Numbered from the stretch's first letter, positions 27,410 to 35,527 are shown. The stretch: DNA of 64,000 bases from an uncultured Oscillospiraceae bacterium (GCA_934660965.1 CAKUIM010000001.1:1-64000), one strand, 5' to 3'. Program-made: numbers and translations. The notes: generated by a model not told the origin, from the letters alone.

Positions 27410-27635
27410 GTGCTGCGTCGCATACCTGGGCTATTTTCGCAGGAAATGCGTCCTTTTTCTCCCCCGGCGCCCCCTCGGCGGCCCAGCCAGCCCCGCCGCG
27501 CTCCCCCGGACGGTGCCTCTGCCGCCCTGTCCGCCGCCCGCCCCGGCGCACCCTGAATCCTTTTCGCCCCGCCGCCGCGCCCGGCCTTCTTCCAGAAATT
27601 TTTCTTGCAAATGGGACAATATTATGTAGATTTTT

Positions 27636-27671
27636 TGACAATCTTGTGATATACTGTCCCTGCGATTGTCA
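27636..27671 (+). promoter_or_regulatory. Extended -10 promoter inside an inverted repeat, upstream of the hydrogenase operon
   Basis: TGATATACT (27648-27655 region) is an extended -10 with no good -35 at 17 bp. It is framed by an inverted repeat, TGACAATC (27636-27643) and GATTGTCA (27664-27671), which looks like an operator across the promoter. The preceding 27410-27600 is GC-rich with nothing I can assign. The leader to 27833 has a TCTCCCGG/CCGGGAGA stem-loop (27723-27750) just after a GGAAGGAGG. Confidence 0.55.
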
Positions 27672-27833
27672 GAAAATTCACATAAGCGGTCAACCTCCGC
27701 CCCACACCCCGCGGGAAGGAGGTCTCCCGGCGGCAGAAGGGACCGGGAGAGCACCGCACCCCCGTTCACGATCACCCTTGCCATGGTGCCCCCTGCCCCA
27801 TGATGGATATCACGAATTTGGGAGGAATATCAC

Positions 27834-28073
27834 ATGAAAATCGTTGTCTGCATCGGCTCGTCCTGCCACATCAAGGGTTCCCGCCTGGTCGTTGAGGAGC
27901 TTCAGCGCCTTATCCAGGAGCACGACCTGACCGGCAAGGTAGAGCTGGCCGGCACGTTCTGCATGGGCAAGTGTCAGCAGGGGGTGTGCGTCACCGCAGA
28001 CGGGCAGTTCCACTCCGTCACGCCGGACACCGTCCGCGCCTTCTTCGCCGAAACCGTCCTGCCCCGGGTCTGA
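27834..28073 (+). CDS. Thioredoxin-like [2Fe-2S] ferredoxin domain protein (first of a tandem pair)
   Basis: 79 residues, a stand-alone thioredoxin-like ferredoxin of the NuoE/HydC C-terminal type. The likely [2Fe-2S] ligands are Cys6, Cys11, Cys43 and Cys47, with an extra Cys52 (spacing C-x4-C...C-x3-C). It probably carries electrons for the hydrogenase-type proteins encoded after it. The start follows GGGAGGAATATCAC. It is first of five plus-strand genes packed with gaps of at most 12 bp. Its sequence is related to the next gene, so the pair arose by duplication. Confidence 0.85.
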   Translation: MKIVVCIGSSCHIKGSRLVVEELQRLIQEHDLTGKVELAGTFCMGKCQQGVCVTADGQFHSVTPDTVRAFFAETVLPRV

Positions 28074-28077
28074 CGCC

Positions 28078-28329
28078 ATGACGGTACAGATCTGCGTGGG
28101 CTCCTCCTGCCACCTCAAGGGCTCCGAGGCCATTGTGCACCTGCTCCAGGCGGCCATCGAGGAGCACGGGCTTGGGGCTCAGATCACCCTGGCGGGCAGC
28201 TTCTGCGCCGGCCTGTGCAACCGGGAGGGGGTCACCCTTCTGGTGGACGGCCAGCCCTGCACCGGCATCACGCCGGAAAATTTCCCGGAATTTTTTCAAG
28301 CCCATATATTAAAGGAAGTAAGAAAGTGA
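28078..28329 (+). CDS. Thioredoxin-like [2Fe-2S] ferredoxin domain protein (second of the pair)
   Basis: 83 residues. The same fold and cysteine pattern as its neighbour (Cys6, Cys11, Cys43, Cys47), starting with the near-identical segment CVGSSCHLKGSE. The ATG lies 4 bp after the previous stop. Together they could be a one- or two-cluster relay between a reduced carrier and the sensory hydrogenase, or a heterodimer. That role is inferred from the operon; the cofactor type follows from family knowledge. Confidence 0.85.
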   Translation: MTVQICVGSSCHLKGSEAIVHLLQAAIEEHGLGAQITLAGSFCAGLCNREGVTLLVDGQPCTGITPENFPEFFQAHILKEVRK

Positions 28330-28340
28330 GGTAGTGAGCC

Positions 28341-30011
28341 ATGGACTGCCTGACGCTGAAAAAATCCAACTGCAAAAACTGCTATAAATGCATCCGCCAC
28401 TGCCCGGTGAAGTCCATCCGCTTCTCCGGCAACCAGGCGTACATCATTGATAACGAGTGCATCATCTGCGGGCAGTGCTTTGTGGTCTGCCCCCAGGACG
28501 CCAAGCAGATCACCGACGAGACGGAAAAGGTCCGGGTGCTGCTCCAGTCCGGCGCCCCCGTCATCGCAAGCCTGGCCCCCTCTTTTGTGGCAAACTACGA
28601 AGGGGTGGGCATCGGTGCCATGCGCCGGGCGCTGAAGGCCCTGGGCTTTGCCGACGCGGAGGAGACCGCCGTGGGCGCCACCATCGTCAAGGCCGAGTAC
28701 GAGCGCCTGGCGGACGAGGGCACCCAGGACGTGATCATCACCTCCTGCTGCCACTCGGTGAACCTGCTCATCCAGAAATATTTCCCGTCCCAGCTGCCCT
28801 CCCTGGCCAAGGTCCTCTCCCCCATGCAGGCCCACTGCCGGGACATCAAGGCGCGCATCCCCGGCGCCAGGACCGTCTTTATCGGCCCGTGCGTTGCCAA
28901 AAAGGACGAGGCCGCCCATTACGAGGGCTATGTGGACGCCGTTTTGACCTTCGACCAGCTCACCGCCTGGATGCGCGCCGAGCAGGTGGAGCCCGCGCCC
29001 GAGCTTGACAGCGACGAGCGCAGCCGCGCCCGTCTCTTCCCCACTGCCGGCGGCGTGCTGGCCACCATGACCCGCCGCAATCCCGCCTACACCTACATGG
29101 CGGTGGACGGCACGGAAAACTGCATCGCCGCCCTGCGGGACATTGAAAGCGGCCAGGTCCACCGCTGCTTCATCGAGATGTCCGCCTGCGCGGGCAGCTG
29201 CATCGGCGGGCCGGTGATGGAAAAATTCCACCGCTCCCCCGTCAAGGACTACATCACCATCAAGCGTTACGCCGGGCAGGAGGATTTCCCCGTCGAGCAG
29301 CCCGACGCCCTGGCCCTGCAGAAGGACTTCACCGTCATCGCCCACAAGCTGCCCACCCCCTCGGAGGACGAGATCCGGGACATTCTCCGCCAGATGGGCA
29401 AGATGAAGCCCTCCGACGAGCTCAACTGCGGCTCCTGCGGCTACAACACCTGCCGGGACAAGGCGGTGGCCATCTTCCAGGGCAAGGCGGAGATCTCCAT
29501 GTGCCTGCCCTACCTCAAGGACAAGGCGGAGAGCTTCTCGGACAACATCGTGCGCAACACCCCCAACGGCCTCATCGTCCTCAACGAGAACCTGGAGGTG
29601 CAGCAGATCAACCGCGCGGCCATGCGCATTATGAACATCCGCTCCGCAGACGACGTGCTGGGCGACGGCGTGGTGCGCATCCTCAACCCCGCGGACTTCC
29701 TGACCGTGCTGGGCAGCGGCCGCACCCTCAATAAGCGGGTGTACCTTGCCGAGTACGAGCGCTATGTGGACGAGACCATCATTTACGATAAGGACTACCG
29801 CCTGCTCATCTGCCTCATGCGGGACGTCACCGAGGAGGAGACCGTCCGGGAGCAGAAGGAGAACATCAGCCGCCAGACGGTGGAGATCGCCGACCGGGTG
29901 GTGGATAAGCAGATGCGTATCGTGCAGGAGATCGCCTCCCTGCTGGGCGAGACCGCCGCGGAGACGAAGATCGCGCTCTCCAAGCTCAAGGAGTCGATCA
30001 GCGATGAATAA
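28341..30011 (+). CDS. Sensory-type [FeFe] hydrogenase with ferredoxin, H-cluster, Fe-S and PAS domains
   Basis: 556 residues. Order: two [4Fe-4S] motifs (Cys11/14/17/21 and Cys40/43/46/50), an [FeFe] hydrogenase H-domain (about 70-340) with TSCC (Cys136-Cys137), GPCVAKK (Cys184) and SACAGSC (Cys283, Cys287), a small Fe-S domain (CGSCGYNTC at 363-371 with Cys388), then a PAS domain (about 405-510) and a helical C-terminus. The H-cluster ligands are all kept, but the two methionines that flank the cluster in catalytic enzymes (before Cys184 and Cys283) are Gly and Ser. This composition matches the group C (C3-like) putative H2 sensors rather than bulk hydrogenases. The downstream PP2C gene overlaps its end by 8 bp. 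Confidence 0.9.
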   Translation: MDCLTLKKSNCKNCYKCIRHCPVKSIRFSGNQAYIIDNECIICGQCFVVCPQDAKQITDETEKVRVLLQSGAPVIASLAPSFVANYEGVGIGAMRRALKALGFADAEETAVGATIVKAEYERLADEGTQDVIITSCCHSVNLLIQKYFPSQLPSLAKVLSPMQAHCRDIKARIPGARTVFIGPCVAKKDEAAHYEGYVDAVLTFDQLTAWMRAEQVEPAPELDSDERSRARLFPTAGGVLATMTRRNPAYTYMAVDGTENCIAALRDIESGQVHRCFIEMSACAGSCIGGPVMEKFHRSPVKDYITIKRYAGQEDFPVEQPDALALQKDFTVIAHKLPTPSEDEIRDILRQMGKMKPSDELNCGSCGYNTCRDKAVAIFQGKAEISMCLPYLKDKAESFSDNIVRNTPNGLIVLNENLEVQQINRAAMRIMNIRSADDVLGDGVVRILNPADFLTVLGSGRTLNKRVYLAEYERYVDETIIYDKDYRLLICLMRDVTEEETVREQKENISRQTVEIADRVVDKQMRIVQEIASLLGETAAETKIALSKLKESISDE

Positions 30012-31176
30012 TCTGTGTGCGGATATCGGCTATAAGAGCATCAACCACGAGGGCGAGCAGCTGTGCGGCGACCATGTGGACATCATCTCCCAGGGGGACG
30101 CCTCCACCGTCATCGTCCTGGCCGACGGCCTGGGAAGCGGCGTGAAGGCCAGCATCCTCTCCACCCTCACCTCCAAGATCATCTCCACCATGATGGCCGA
30201 GGGGCTGCCCTTGGAGGAGTGCGTGTCCACCATCGCGGCCACGCTGCCCATCTGCTCGGTGCGGGGGGTGGCCTACTCCACCTTCACCATCATCCACCTC
30301 ATCGACAACACCGCCGCCGAGCTCATTCAGTATGATAACCCCCACATCATCCTCATCCGGGACGGCGAGATCGCCGACTACCCGGAGACGGAACTGCTCA
30401 TCGGCGGCAAGAAAATCTACAAATCCGTGGTCAAGCTCCAGGAGGGCGACATTTTCGTGGCCATGAGCGACGGCTGCCCCCACGCCGGCATCGGCCTTGC
30501 CTACAACTTTGGCTGGAAGCGGGAGGACATCGCCGAGTTCATGCGCGCCATCGCCCCGGCGGGCTATACCGCCAAGACCATGTCCACCATGCTGGTGGAC
30601 GAGTGCAACAAGCAGTACGGCTACCACCCCGGGGACGACGCCACCGCCTGCGTCATCCGCATCCGCCGGCGCGAGCCCATGAACATCCTCTTCGGCCCGC
30701 CCCGCAACCGGGACGACTGCAACCGCATGATGTCCCTCTTCTTTTCCAAGGAGGGCAAGCACATCATCTGCGGCGGCACCACCTCGTCCATCGCGGCCAA
30801 GTACCTCCGCAAGCCCCTCAGGGCAAGCCTGTGCTTTGAGAGCAGCGACGTGCCCCCCACCGCCGAGATCGAGGGGGTGGACCTGGTCACCGAGGGTGTC
30901 ATCACCATCAGCAAGGTGCTGGAATACGCCCGGGATACCCTGGGCGCCAACGAGCTCTACAGCCAGTGGAGCCTCCAGCGGGACGGCGCGTCCCAGATAT
31001 GCCGGCTGCTCTTTGAAGAGGCCACCGACATCAATTTCTTTGTGGGCCGGGCGGTGAACCCCGCGCACCAGAACCCCGACCTGCCCATCAATTTCAATAT
31101 CAAAATGAATCTGGTTGAAGAGCTCTCCTCCTGCCTGACCCAAATGGGCAAGCGGGTCAAGGTCAGCTATTTTTGA
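30004..31176 (+). CDS. SpoIIE/PP2C-family serine phosphatase of the hydrogenase operon, with an uncharacterised C-terminal domain
   Basis: 390 residues, soluble. The N-terminal ~225 residues are a PP2C/SpoIIE phosphatase domain: GDHVDII, the metal motif VLADGLGSGVKAS, FVAMSDGCPHAG and the C-terminal GDDATACVIRI. The remaining ~165 residues (from about NILFGPPRNRDD) form a second domain with a KHIICGGTTSS glycine-rich stretch that I cannot name. The ATG at 30004 has AAGGAG upstream and overlaps the end of the sensory hydrogenase gene, implying coupled synthesis. It probably converts the sensor state into dephosphorylation of an unknown partner; no anti-sigma-antagonist gene is adjacent. Confidence 0.88.
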   Translation: MNNLCADIGYKSINHEGEQLCGDHVDIISQGDASTVIVLADGLGSGVKASILSTLTSKIISTMMAEGLPLEECVSTIAATLPICSVRGVAYSTFTIIHLIDNTAAELIQYDNPHIILIRDGEIADYPETELLIGGKKIYKSVVKLQEGDIFVAMSDGCPHAGIGLAYNFGWKREDIAEFMRAIAPAGYTAKTMSTMLVDECNKQYGYHPGDDATACVIRIRRREPMNILFGPPRNRDDCNRMMSLFFSKEGKHIICGGTTSSIAAKYLRKPLRASLCFESSDVPPTAEIEGVDLVTEGVITISKVLEYARDTLGANELYSQWSLQRDGASQICRLLFEEATDINFFVGRAVNPAHQNPDLPINFNIKMNLVEELSSCLTQMGKRVKVSYF

Positions 31177-31188
31177 GGAGGACACCCT

Positions 31189-32625
31189 ATGAGAGCCAAG
31201 AGAAAATTCGATACCAAGGTCCAGGACCTGAAATATCAGGTCCTCCGGGAGGTAGCAAAGCTGGCCTGGGAGGACACCCTGCTCGAGCACGTGCTGGACA
31301 TCCCCAAGACCATCATTCCCGGCAACACCCCCACCATGCGCTGCTGCGTCTACAAGGAGCGGGCCGTCCTGGGCGAGCGGGTGAAGCTGGCCATGGGGGG
31401 CGACAGGTCCAATCCCAACGTCATCGAGGTCATCGAGATTGCCTGCGATGAGTGTCCCATGAGCGGCTACGAGGTCACCAACTTCTGCCGGGGCTGTCTT
31501 GCCCACCGCTGCTTCGACGCCTGTCCCAAGGACGCCATCACCTTTGACCAGAATCACGTGGCCCACATTGACAAGGCCAAGTGCGTCAACTGCGGCGCCT
31601 GCGCCCGGGTGTGCCCCTACTCCGCCATCATCAGCCGCAAGCGCCCCTGCGAGAGCGCCTGCAAAATCAACGCCATTTCCACTGACGAGGAGACCCAGGC
31701 GGCCTCCATTGACAACGATAAGTGCATCGCCTGCGGCGCCTGCGTCTATCAGTGCCCCTTCGGCGCCATTGCGGACAAGTCCTATATTCTGGACGTCATC
31801 GACATTTTGAAAAAGAGCGAAAAGGGCGCGAACTACAAGGTGTACGCTGTGGTGGCTCCCTCCATCTCCAGCCAGTTCACCTACGCAAAGCTGGGCCAGG
31901 TCATCACCGGCCTGAAGGAGCTGGGCTTCCACACCGTGGTAGAGGCCGCCCTGGGCGCCGACATGGTGGCTCACGCCGAGTCGAGGGAGCTTGCGGAGAA
32001 GGGCTTCCTCACAAGCTCCTGCTGCCCGGCCTTTGTAAGCTATGTGGAGAAGGCCTTCCCCCAGCTGGTGCAGTACGTCTCCCACAACCTCTCCCCCATG
32101 GCCACCATCGCCAAGTACATCAAAGAGCGGGAGCCCTCCTGCAAGGTCATTTTTATCGGGCCGTGCACCGCCAAAAAGGAGGAGGTGCAGAAAGAGTCCG
32201 TCCGGCCTTATGTGGATGCTGCCATGACCTTTGAGGAGCTCCAGGCCCTCTTCGACAGCATTTCCCTGGACATCACCACCCTGGAGGAGAACCTGCTGGA
32301 CAACGCCTCCTACTTTGGCCGCATCTTCGCCCGCAGCGGCGGCCTGTCCGACGCGGTGGCCCAGGGCCTCAAGGAGCAGGGCATCACCGATTTCGAGCTA
32401 AAGGCCGTCCCCTGCGACGGCATCGAGGCGTGCCGCATGGCCCTGCTCAAGAAAAGCCGCAACGTCCTGCCCGGCAACTTCATCGAGGGCATGGCCTGCA
32501 TCGGCGGCTGCATCGGCGGCGCCGGCTGCCTGACCCACGGCGAGAAGAACAAGGCCGAGGTGGACAAATACGGCATGGAGGCCCACGAAAAGACCATTAC
32601 CGAAGCCATCTCCGTGCTGAAATAA
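31189..32625 (+). CDS. [FeFe] hydrogenase, group B-like
   Basis: 478 residues. The N-terminal part has a cysteine-rich ferredoxin region (CDECP, CRGCLAHRCFDACP, CVNCGACARVCP, then CESAC, CIACGACVYQCP) for several Fe-S clusters. The H-domain follows: TSSCCP (Cys278-Cys279), IGPCTAKKEE (Cys326) and GMACIGGC (Cys437, Cys441). The relay cysteine and the cluster ligands are present. The N-terminal layout matches the monomeric group B hydrogenases (TIGR04105 type). It may make or consume H2 with ferredoxin; physiological direction is not known for this group. It is last in the operon, 12 bp after the phosphatase gene. No maturase (HydEFG) genes are in the window. Confidence 0.9.
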   Translation: MRAKRKFDTKVQDLKYQVLREVAKLAWEDTLLEHVLDIPKTIIPGNTPTMRCCVYKERAVLGERVKLAMGGDRSNPNVIEVIEIACDECPMSGYEVTNFCRGCLAHRCFDACPKDAITFDQNHVAHIDKAKCVNCGACARVCPYSAIISRKRPCESACKINAISTDEETQAASIDNDKCIACGACVYQCPFGAIADKSYILDVIDILKKSEKGANYKVYAVVAPSISSQFTYAKLGQVITGLKELGFHTVVEAALGADMVAHAESRELAEKGFLTSSCCPAFVSYVEKAFPQLVQYVSHNLSPMATIAKYIKEREPSCKVIFIGPCTAKKEEVQKESVRPYVDAAMTFEELQALFDSISLDITTLEENLLDNASYFGRIFARSGGLSDAVAQGLKEQGITDFELKAVPCDGIEACRMALLKKSRNVLPGNFIEGMACIGGCIGGAGCLTHGEKNKAEVDKYGMEAHEKTITEAISVLK

Positions 32626-32643
32626 CCCTTACCGCATGCAAAA

Positions 32644-32669
32644 GCCCCCGGGCCATATGGCCCGGGGGC
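32644..32669 (-). terminator. Terminator for the minus-strand CoA-transferase transcript
   Basis: An 11-bp stem GCCCCCGGGCC/GGCCCGGGGGC with loop ATAT. On the minus strand it runs into CTTTTGC. Its stem is almost identical to the one at 32830-32853. Confidence 0.7.
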
Positions 32670-32680
32670 CCCCGCCATTT

Positions 32681-32809
32681 GCCTCCCTCTGATGAGGGAG
32701 GTGGCACGGCGCAAGCCGTGACGGAGGGAGAGAATCAGTCAGACCAACTTCAAAGGTCTCTCTCCCTCAGTCTCGCTGCCGCTCGACAGCTCCCTCGTCA
32801 GAGGGAGCC
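32681..32809. repeat. MITE-like palindromic repeat, two inverted arms
   Basis: Two arms of about 52 bp in inverted orientation. Each has a terminal hairpin (CCTCCCTC-TGAT-GAGGGAGG at 32682-32701; GCTCCCTC-GTCA-GAGGGAGC at 32789-32808) and an internal segment; in the left arm this is a clean hairpin, CACGGC-GCAA-GCCGTG (32705-32720). The arms face each other across about 27 bp. The arms share CGAGGGAG/CTGAGGGAGAGA-type sequence with each other and with 16518-16568. No open frame is inside, so it would move only with help from elsewhere. Confidence 0.75.
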
Positions 32810-32829
32810 TTAGCTCACAGACACAGCTA

Positions 32830-32862
32830 CCCCCGGGCCATGCGGCCCGGGGGGTTCTTTTT
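32830..32862 (+). terminator. Terminator of the hydrogenase operon
   Basis: A 10-bp stem CCCCCGGGCC/GGCCCGGGGG with loop ATGC, then GTTCTTTTT on the plus strand. The palindromic repeat lies between the operon and this terminator. Confidence 0.85.
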
Positions 32863-32869
32863 GTCAATA

Positions 32870-34087
32870 TTACTCGGCGGCCTTCACGGCGCCGTCGGCC
32901 ACCATATGCTCGATCTGCTCACCGGTGTAGCCCAGGTCGGCAAGGACGCTGCGGGTGTCGCTGCCCACCGCGCCCACGGCGCAGGTCTTGCCCGTCTCCA
33001 TGCCGGGGAAGTGGATGGGAGTATTGGGCATCACGGTGGTGCGGCCGTTGGGGAATTCCACCTTCTGGAGATAGCCGTTGGCCCAGCCCTGCTCCGACTG
33101 GCTCAGCTCGGCTGCCTTGGCGATCTTCTGGATGACGATGTCCCGGGCGGCAAAGGCGGCCACCCACTCGTCGGCGCTGCGGGTGAGGAAGATGTCCCGG
33201 CACATGGGGAAGAGGCTGGCGCGCAGCTCCAGCTTTTCCTCCCGGGTGGTGCAGGCGCGGTATTTTTCAATGTACTCGTCCATGCCCAGCACCTCCAGGC
33301 ACGGGGCATACAGGCGGTCAAACTCCAGCGCGGCAATATAGACCCACCGGCCGTCCTTGCAGCGGTAGGCATTGAGGAAGGGGTTGTAAGTGCGGCCGTA
33401 CACGCTGGGCCGGCGCATGCCGTACTGGGGCTGGCAGGCGATGAGGTCGGAGAAATCATACCAAAGGGCGTTGGCGTACAGGGAGGTGGTGAGGAACACA
33501 CCCTTGCCCGTGCGCTCCCGGGACAGCAGGCCGCCCAGCACGCCGCTCAATACACTGCTGGCCACCACCGCGTCGCCGAAGGCGGAGGATGGGGTGATGG
33601 GGGGCGCACCCTCCGCGGCCCACTCGGTCATCATGCTGCCCATGGCCCAGAAGGCGGCGGCGTCAAAGCCGGGGGCGGCAGCCAGGGGGCCGTCGTAGCC
33701 GTAGCCGGTAAAGTGGAGGTACACCAGCCGGGGGTAGCGCTCCTTGAGGCTCTCGTAGTCAAGGCCCAGCTTCCTGAGGGCCTTCAGGCGGATGTTGGAC
33801 ACGAGCACATCCGTCTTTTCCAGCAGCTTGTGGATGACCTCCATGCCCTCCGGGCTCTTCATATTCACGGAGATGAGCTTTTTATTGGAGTTGGGGATGC
33901 AGAAAATAGGGTTTTCCTCTTCGGTGGTGGGGCAGGCGATGTTCTCGCCGTACATCCGCCACAGATCGCCGGTGGGGCTCTCCACCTTGACGACCTCCGC
34001 GCCCCAGTCCGCCATAAAGCGGGCCGCTACGGGCACGGCCACGTGGGTCCCCAGCTCCAGGACCCGAATACCCTCCAAAGGCTTCAT
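32870..34087 (-). CDS. Class III (family III) CoA-transferase A
   Basis: 405 residues, CaiB/BaiF/Frc family, which moves CoA between carboxylic acids. The N-terminal PLEGIRVLELGTHVAVPVAARFMADWGAEVVKVE segment forms the Rossmann-like half, and the catalytic aspartate is most likely Asp172 in FGDAVVASS, followed by the usual GVLGGLLSRERTGKG. The VSNIR and GYGYDGP segments also fit. It is second gene of a minus-strand pair with another family member about 30% similar by eye. Substrate unknown. No dehydratase or acyl-CoA dehydrogenase is adjacent. Confidence 0.9.
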   Translation of the reverse strand: MKPLEGIRVLELGTHVAVPVAARFMADWGAEVVKVESPTGDLWRMYGENIACPTTEEENPIFCIPNSNKKLISVNMKSPEGMEVIHKLLEKTDVLVSNIRLKALRKLGLDYESLKERYPRLVYLHFTGYGYDGPLAAAPGFDAAAFWAMGSMMTEWAAEGAPPITPSSAFGDAVVASSVLSGVLGGLLSRERTGKGVFLTTSLYANALWYDFSDLIACQPQYGMRRPSVYGRTYNPFLNAYRCKDGRWVYIAALEFDRLYAPCLEVLGMDEYIEKYRACTTREEKLELRASLFPMCRDIFLTRSADEWVAAFAARDIVIQKIAKAAELSQSEQGWANGYLQKVEFPNGRTTVMPNTPIHFPGMETGKTCAVGAVGSDTRSVLADLGYTGEQIEHMVADGAVKAAE

Positions 34088-34162
34088 ATGTATCGCTCCT
34101 TCTTTCTTTGTCTGTCTGGTCGGCGCGCGCGGCGTACCCGCCGGTTGCCTGCCGCCTTTTTA

Positions 34163-34201
34163 CGCGCGAACAGCCGGCACTTCTGCCGGCTTATTCGCGC
34201 G
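34163..34201. other. Intercistronic hairpin between the two CoA-transferase genes
   Basis: Stem AGCCGGCA/TGCCGGCT (34172-34179, 34184-34191) inside an outer CGCGCGAA/TTCGCGCG. The T-run lies only on the plus-strand side (TTTTTT at 34210), so for the minus-strand operon it is a processing or stabilising structure rather than a terminator. Confidence 0.6.
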
Positions 34202-34213
34202 ATGTAATGTTTT

Positions 34214-35440
34214 TTACAGCTCCGGCTCGCTCTTGCCCAGCACCACCGCGCCGGACGCGGCCAGCGCGTCGATCTCGTCCTGGGCATAGCCCACCTCGGC
34301 GAGCACCTGTGCGGTGTCCTGCCCGAACAGCCTGGCCGGCTGGGCGTAGCACACGCCCTGAGACTCCATGCGCACCGGGGAGACGGGCATCACCCGCTCC
34401 TTGCCGCTGGGGTAGCGGAAATGCTGGAGGTAGTCGTTGTCCCAGGCCTGCTGGTTGGTGGGGACGTCGACAAAGTGGTTGAGCTTGACGCAGGCCACAT
34501 CCACCGCGCTGAACAGCGCCTCCCACTCGGCGGTGGTCTTGGTGATGAAGGTCTTTTCCGCCAGCTTCAAAAGATCCGCATTGTTCTTGATCCGTCCCTC
34601 CTCGGTGGCGTAGCGGGGGTCCTTCAGGATGTCGGGGTAGCCCAGCACCTCGTAGAACTCGTAAATCTGCTGCCGGGCGTTCATGATGCTCATCTGGAGC
34701 CACTCCCCGTCCTTGCACAGGAAGGCGGACCACTCCGGGCGGCACTGCTCCCGGGTGGTGGGGCGCTTGACCCAGGGGTCCTGGGCGGTGAGCACCATGC
34801 CGCCGGCGGACCAGAGGGCGGCGTTGTAGAGGGAGGCGGAGACATAGTCGCCCTCGCCGGTCTGCTGCCGGCGGATGAGGGCAGTGAGTATCCCGGCATA
34901 GAGGATCATGCCGGTGACAGAGTCGCCCATGCCGATGGGGGAGGTGACGGGATAGCTGTGCTCGGTCTTGACGCCCATGTCCGCCATAAAGCCGCTGCGG
35001 GCCCAGAAGGCCACCGAGTCGAAGCTGGGCACGTTGGCCTCCGCCCCCTTCTCACCGTAGCCGGTGAGGGCGGCGTAAATGAGGGAGGGGAATTTGGCCC
35101 GGATGGTCTCCGAGTCAAGGCCCAGCTTCTTGCGGCTCTGGCCGCGGACGTTGGTGATGAAGATGTCCGCCCGGGCAAGCAGACGCATCAGCGCCTCCAT
35201 GCCCTCGGGGGCCTTCAGGTCCAGCACGATATTTTTCTTGCCGGTATTGCAGTAGTCAAAGCAGGGGTTTTCATAGTAAACGCCGCCGGCCACGCCGCGC
35301 CAGGCATCTCCGCCGGGGCCTTCGATCTTGATGACCTCCGCGCCCATATCTGCAAGCAGTTTGGCACAGGTCGGGGCAGCCACATAGGTAGAAAGTTCCA
35401 CCACAAAAAGTCCTTCCAGCGGCTTTTTGTCTTTACTCAT
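34214..35440 (-). CDS. Class III (family III) CoA-transferase B
   Basis: 408 residues, same family as the downstream gene: KPLEGLFVVELSTYVAAPTCAKLLADMGAEVIKIE, the FITNVRG and GYGEKG segments, and the probable catalytic Asp173 in GMGDSVTGM. The start is the ATG at 35440, 10 nt after AGGAGG; the GTG two codons upstream is only 4 nt from it. It is the first gene after a consensus promoter. Two unlike copies in tandem suggest either a heterodimer or two steps, such as CoA loading and CoA recycling on a substrate/product pair. Confidence 0.9.
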   Translation of the reverse strand: MSKDKKPLEGLFVVELSTYVAAPTCAKLLADMGAEVIKIEGPGGDAWRGVAGGVYYENPCFDYCNTGKKNIVLDLKAPEGMEALMRLLARADIFITNVRGQSRKKLGLDSETIRAKFPSLIYAALTGYGEKGAEANVPSFDSVAFWARSGFMADMGVKTEHSYPVTSPIGMGDSVTGMILYAGILTALIRRQQTGEGDYVSASLYNAALWSAGGMVLTAQDPWVKRPTTREQCRPEWSAFLCKDGEWLQMSIMNARQQIYEFYEVLGYPDILKDPRYATEEGRIKNNADLLKLAEKTFITKTTAEWEALFSAVDVACVKLNHFVDVPTNQQAWDNDYLQHFRYPSGKERVMPVSPVRMESQGVCYAQPARLFGQDTAQVLAEVGYAQDEIDALAASGAVVLGKSEPEL

Positions 35441-35498
35441 TTTCACTTATCCTCCTTGATGTCCAGGTACAGCGCTGCATGTTCTTTTCTTTGAAATC

Positions 35499-35527
35499 AG
35501 AATACACAGCTTTCCAGACTTTGTCAA
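35499..35527 (-). promoter_or_regulatory. Sigma-A promoter of the CoA-transferase operon
   Basis: Minus strand TTGACA (35527-35522), 17 bp, TATTCT (35504-35499). It is AT-rich compared with its surroundings and lies just downstream of the AraC gene's terminator, so it is a good target for that regulator. Confidence 0.85.

Noticed and set aside
27644..27661. Rex operator in the hydrogenase promoter (TTGTGA half-site)
   Set aside because: The second half-site (TCACAA) is missing; only one half is present.
30004..31176. SpoIIE of the sporulation pathway
   Set aside because: There are no transmembrane helices, and the gene is embedded in and overlapping a hydrogenase operon. Its PP2C domain is only related.
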